Positions 6,143 through 8,325 of a stretch of DNA of 8,325 bases are shown in pieces. Positions within the stretch are counted from its first letter, which is position 1. Every line of letters starts with the position of its first letter. The translations under genes and the position numbers were made by a program. Where the stretch lies: contig DOFS01000229.1 in the NCBI GenBank assembly GCA_003523945.1, forward strand, positions 1-8,325. The letters run 5' to 3'. The stretch comes from Nitrospiraceae bacterium (GTDB lineage Bacteria; Nitrospirota; Nitrospiria; Nitrospirales; UBA8639). The notes below the pieces were generated by a model. That model did not search any database and was not told the DNA's origin. It saw only the letters and a program-made list of their open reading frames with translations.

Positions 6143-6190
6143 ATGGAAAATACACCTCGAGTAAAAGCTGTAGCTGGGGAGGCAGAATGA
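6143..6190 (+). CDS. Possible upstream leader ORF overlapping the YjbQ start
   Basis: The ATG at 6143 opens a 15-residue frame, [15 protein letters not shown], whose TGA (6188-6190) overlaps the YjbQ ATG (6187-6189) as ATGA. An in-frame ATG at 6116 would lengthen it to 24 residues. AGGTG just upstream is only a weak ribosome binding site. The arrangement fits translational coupling, but a frame this short could be chance and no homology is visible. Confidence 0.2.
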   Translation: MENTPRVKAVAGEAE

Positions 6191-6600
6191 AATCGTACCG
6201 TGAAGAACTCTGGTTTCAAACCAAAGAACGCCGGGAATATCGTAATATTACGTCCCAGGTGGAACGTGTGGTACAAGAGAGTGGGATACAAGAGGGATTG
6301 GTGCTGGTGAATGCCATGCATATCACTGCGAGTGTCTATATCAATGATGATGAAGCTGGGTTGCTACATGATTATGAACAATTTCTTGAGCGTCTTGTTC
6401 CGCAGGAGGGGACCTATCGGCATAATCTCACCGGAGAGGACAATGGGGACGCTCATATCAAACGTCAAATCATGGGCCGGGAAGTTGTCGTGGCCATCAC
6501 TAACGGACGCTTGGATTTTGGTCCATGGGAACAGATTTTTTACGCGGAATTTGATGGCAGGCGTCGAAAACGGGTGTTGGTGAAAGTCATTGGCGAGTAA
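6187..6600 (+). CDS. yjbQ: YjbQ/UPF0047 family protein
   Basis: The 137-residue product matches the YjbQ (UPF0047) family, small beta-rich proteins with a conserved His cluster. E. coli YjbQ is described as having weak thiamine-phosphate synthase activity; the physiological role remains unclear. Family signatures run in order: [20 protein letters not shown] (45-64), [21 protein letters not shown] (77-97), [19 protein letters not shown] (106-124) and the C-terminal strand [10 protein letters not shown]45, H79, H90 and the EDN triad (84-86) are the likely metal- or substrate-binding residues. Length is normal for the family and the protein appears intact. GGAGG (6178-6182) lies 4 nt before the ATG, supporting this start. 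The next gene is 101 bp downstream on the same strand with no evident terminator between, so co-transcription is possible. Confidence 0.93.
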   Translation: MKSYREELWFQTKERREYRNITSQVERVVQESGIQEGLVLVNAMHITASVYINDDEAGLLHDYEQFLERLVPQEGTYRHNLTGEDNGDAHIKRQIMGREVVVAITNGRLDFGPWEQIFYAEFDGRRRKRVLVKVIGE

Positions 6601-6701
6601 TAAGTTGGCAAAGGGGTTCCCGTCATGTGAAAATGTTTTTGGTATTTTGATGATCTGCCATTTCAATCATTCTTCACTTTCGTCGGGAATCGTATATACC
6701 C

Positions 6702-7724
6702 ATGAATGCAATGTCTAGTTGGTATCGTCCTGATCCCCTAACCCGGGATTTGATTCATCTCATCAATGCCCGGCGGCACGAACATGGAGATCCCAGCCTG
6801 GCCATAGAAGTGCTACAGGCCTTATTGGATCAGGATCGTGAACATGAGGTGCTCACCGTTCTTGCGGCCTTAGATGAAAGTATGGCGGAGTGGTTATTCG
6901 ATTTGTTGGCGGAAGCGGCCAGCTCGTGTCTGATGGAGGATGAGAACGAGGAGAGCGAAACGTATGGCATTCTTGCCTCATTTGAATTATCACTCCAAGC
7001 CAATCTTGAATTTCCATTGAAATTGAAAATTGATCCTGTGGAAACGGCGGACCTCTTGCGGAGGCATTTGCATATTCCGCCAGAGGCAGTGATCACCGTC
7101 GAACCAAGGCTTCTCACTGATTCCACATTGGAATTTTTAAGCCTGCAGAAGATTCACGACCATATTTCCAACCTGGCTGATGGTCAGCCCCGCCAGATGA
7201 TTGCGGCGAGGCTTCATCCACCTGTGGAAGCTACGGCGTTTCTCTTTTTTGAAATTCTTGGCGTTCTTGACACGACTTTGCCGGAAGCCCTTTCTGAAAA
7301 GGACTGTCAGGCCATTATGGATCACATTGTAGAGCAATGTCCGGAAGTCGCTAAGGCGCCTCAACTCTTGGAGGCTCCTAATTACGCTGCCTATGCGTTA
7401 TATGACGCACAAAACGCAGTTCGTCTGCATCGTTTGGCCGATGAAACGGCTGCGGTGTGGCATGACCTGGAAGGTCCGGTTCGAAGCCGAACCGTGGTAC
7501 ATTTGCATACCCAATGCGGAAATGGCGTGTATATGCCTGTGTGGACCGATCTGTTTGATCCGGATCTTCCTGAAGACCATGGACCGATCTGGACATCCCC
7601 GGATGTGTGGGTATTTACGGCAGATTTGCCGATCGAATGGCCGGGGGAATTGTTAACGAATCGCCTGCTGGCTGAGGGCTGCACGCGATTTGAAAATCAC
7701 ATTGTGGAAGCTACGGACAATTGA
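6702..7724 (+). CDS. Conserved-looking acidic protein of unknown function
   Basis: I do not recognise this 340-residue protein. It has no signal peptide or transmembrane helix and should be cytoplasmic. The N-terminal half is helical and leucine-rich (about 12-75), followed by a Glu-rich patch (79-87, MEDENEESE). A middle helical region (about 145-250) contains HDHISN and ends near YALYDAQNAVRLHRLADETAAVW. The C-terminal part (about 262-315) looks beta-rich, with VVHLHTQCGNGVYMPVW and conserved-looking Trp residues. Base composition and codon use match the neighbours, and no in-frame interruption is seen, so it is very likely a real gene. The ATG at 6702 has only a weak upstream GGGAA; the ATG at 6711 is an alternative three codons later. 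It probably shares a transcript with the YjbQ gene. It ends at a 7-bp tandem repeat, AATGAT-like AATTGAT x2 (7719-7732), that supplies two closely spaced stops. Confidence 0.8.
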   Translation: MNAMSSWYRPDPLTRDLIHLINARRHEHGDPSLAIEVLQALLDQDREHEVLTVLAALDESMAEWLFDLLAEAASSCLMEDENEESETYGILASFELSLQANLEFPLKLKIDPVETADLLRRHLHIPPEAVITVEPRLLTDSTLEFLSLQKIHDHISNLADGQPRQMIAARLHPPVEATAFLFFEILGVLDTTLPEALSEKDCQAIMDHIVEQCPEVAKAPQLLEAPNYAAYALYDAQNAVRLHRLADETAAVWHDLEGPVRSRTVVHLHTQCGNGVYMPVWTDLFDPDLPEDHGPIWTSPDVWVFTADLPIEWPGELLTNRLLAEGCTRFENHIVEATDN

Positions 7725-7777
7725 TAATTGATAAATGGTTGTGAGGCGGTCATAGAGAGGGCTTGCTTGTTATAGTG

Positions 7778-8325
7778 TTACCGGCCGGCCGCCTGACGTA
7801 AATGATCGATCAACTTGGGAGGAACGCGTAACGACCCACGCCCAGTTCCGATCGAAATCTCAGGTTTGAACGTTCCATGAAAATCACTGCCTCCCGTCAT
7901 AAGTAAATTGAATTTTCTGGCCAAATTGAGGTTGAAGGAAATTTGCCTGGCGGAAAACGTTCCATAAAAAACTTCAAGCCCTTGTAATCCCTGATCAACT
8001 AACGTCCGGCATGAGACCATTGTCTTATCGGCACCCAATCCCTCCCAATAGGGGTGAGCGAGGATTGGAATTCCACCAGCGTCAGTTATCCACATCATAA
8101 TTTCAGCCGCATCCGGTACGACTCGCCGAACATAGGCTGCCCCTCTAATCCCCAAAAATCGTTCGAAGGCTTCTTTCACCCCCTTTACATAACCTTTTTC
8201 GATCAACATCTGTGCGATGTGTGGCCGGCCAATAGTCCCGCTTCCGGCGAGATGCTCGACTTCAGCGAGAGAAATCTCCACCTTGAGAGTGTGGAGGCGG
8301 TCAAGAATGTGGTGAAGGCGATCAA
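7778..8325 (-). CDS. PHP-domain phosphoesterase (TrpH/YciV-like), N-terminus beyond window
   Basis: The C-terminal 181 codons of a PHP-domain protein are present, and the frame stays open to the right edge. The GTG at 8281 is internal, because upstream codons (DRLHHILDRLHTLK) continue the family pattern. TIGRPHIAQMLIEKGYV, GGIPILAHPYWEG and MTGGSDFHG are typical of TrpH/YciV-like members, whose E. coli representative is RNase AM, a 5'-3' exonuclease and 3',5'-nucleoside bisphosphate phosphatase. The AHP His and the Asp and His of GSDFHG are metal ligands. The N-terminal HxH and DxH motifs should lie in the roughly 100 residues outside the window, so activity cannot be judged from here. The end is ordinary (LRQAAGR) and converges on the plus-strand 340-residue gene across a 53-bp gap with no clear terminator. 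Confidence 0.9.
   Translation of the reverse strand, partial: DRLHHILDRLHTLKVEISLAEVEHLAGSGTIGRPHIAQMLIEKGYVKGVKEAFERFLGIRGAAYVRRVVPDAAEIMMWITDAGGIPILAHPYWEGLGADKTMVSCRTLVDQGLQGLEVFYGTFSARQISFNLNLARKFNLLMTGGSDFHGTFKPEISIGTGRGSLRVPPKLIDHLRQAAGR

Noticed and set aside
6070..6186. Thiamine-pyrophosphate riboswitch upstream of YjbQ
   Set aside because: YjbQ's link to thiamine and a GGTAATG string prompted a look, but the CTGAGA element and the rest of the THI box are absent.
6617..6689. TTCCCG/CGGGAA inverted repeat between YjbQ and the next gene
   Set aside because: The 6-bp arms are separated by 61 nt with no extended pairing and no T-run, so it is not a credible terminator.
7744..7794. AGGCGG/CCGCCT as a bidirectional terminator in the convergent gap
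   Set aside because: The stem is 6 bp with a 39-nt loop, one arm is inside the PHP gene, and there is no T-run.
1..8325. CRISPR array, tRNA, rRNA, transposase, toxin-antitoxin or defence genes
   Set aside because: I looked on both strands for regularly spaced repeats, cloverleaf or rRNA landmarks and mobile or defence signatures and found none beyond the MITE-like hairpin.

Overview
The window (8325 bp, roughly half G+C) reads as chromosomal DNA of a hopanoid-making Gram-negative bacterium. My best guess is the Nitrospirota (Nitrospira-like), from the hpnD-hpnE pair, the DUF1318 remnant and a TPR lipoprotein of a style I associate with that group. This is inference from protein resemblance; no rRNA or other strong marker is present.

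Layout. The left two thirds is almost entirely on the minus strand. Read in its 5'->3' direction: an SH3-domain membrane protein (5851-5333); a gene-poor stretch of 484 bp with small inverted and direct repeats; a probable operon hpnD-hpnE-uracil-DNA glycosylase (4848-1882), with a 4-nt GTGA overlap between the first two genes and a 34-bp gap before the third; the decayed remains of a DUF1318/YdbL-like gene (1820-1577); a compact hairpin flanked by an 8-bp direct repeat (1481-1566); and a TPR-type putative lipoprotein (1480-47). On the plus strand, a divergent promoter region leads to a YjbQ-family gene (6187-6600) and an unrecognised acidic 340-residue protein (6702-7724). The right edge holds the C-terminal part of a minus-strand PHP-domain phosphoesterase that runs off the window.

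How it fits together. HpnD and HpnE are two of the three enzymes that turn farnesyl diphosphate into squalene for hopanoids; HpnC is not in the window. The DNA glycosylase behind them is a family-4 iron-sulfur enzyme whose Pro-rich tail ends in QMSLF, which looks like a sliding-clamp-binding peptide. The other genes have no obvious functional link to each other.

I did not find a defence system, CRISPR array, transposase, tRNA or rRNA. The observations most worth checking are the DUF1318 pseudogene hidden in an apparent intergenic gap, the MITE-like hairpin beside it, the clamp-motif tail on the glycosylase, and the eroded FAD-binding signatures in HpnE.
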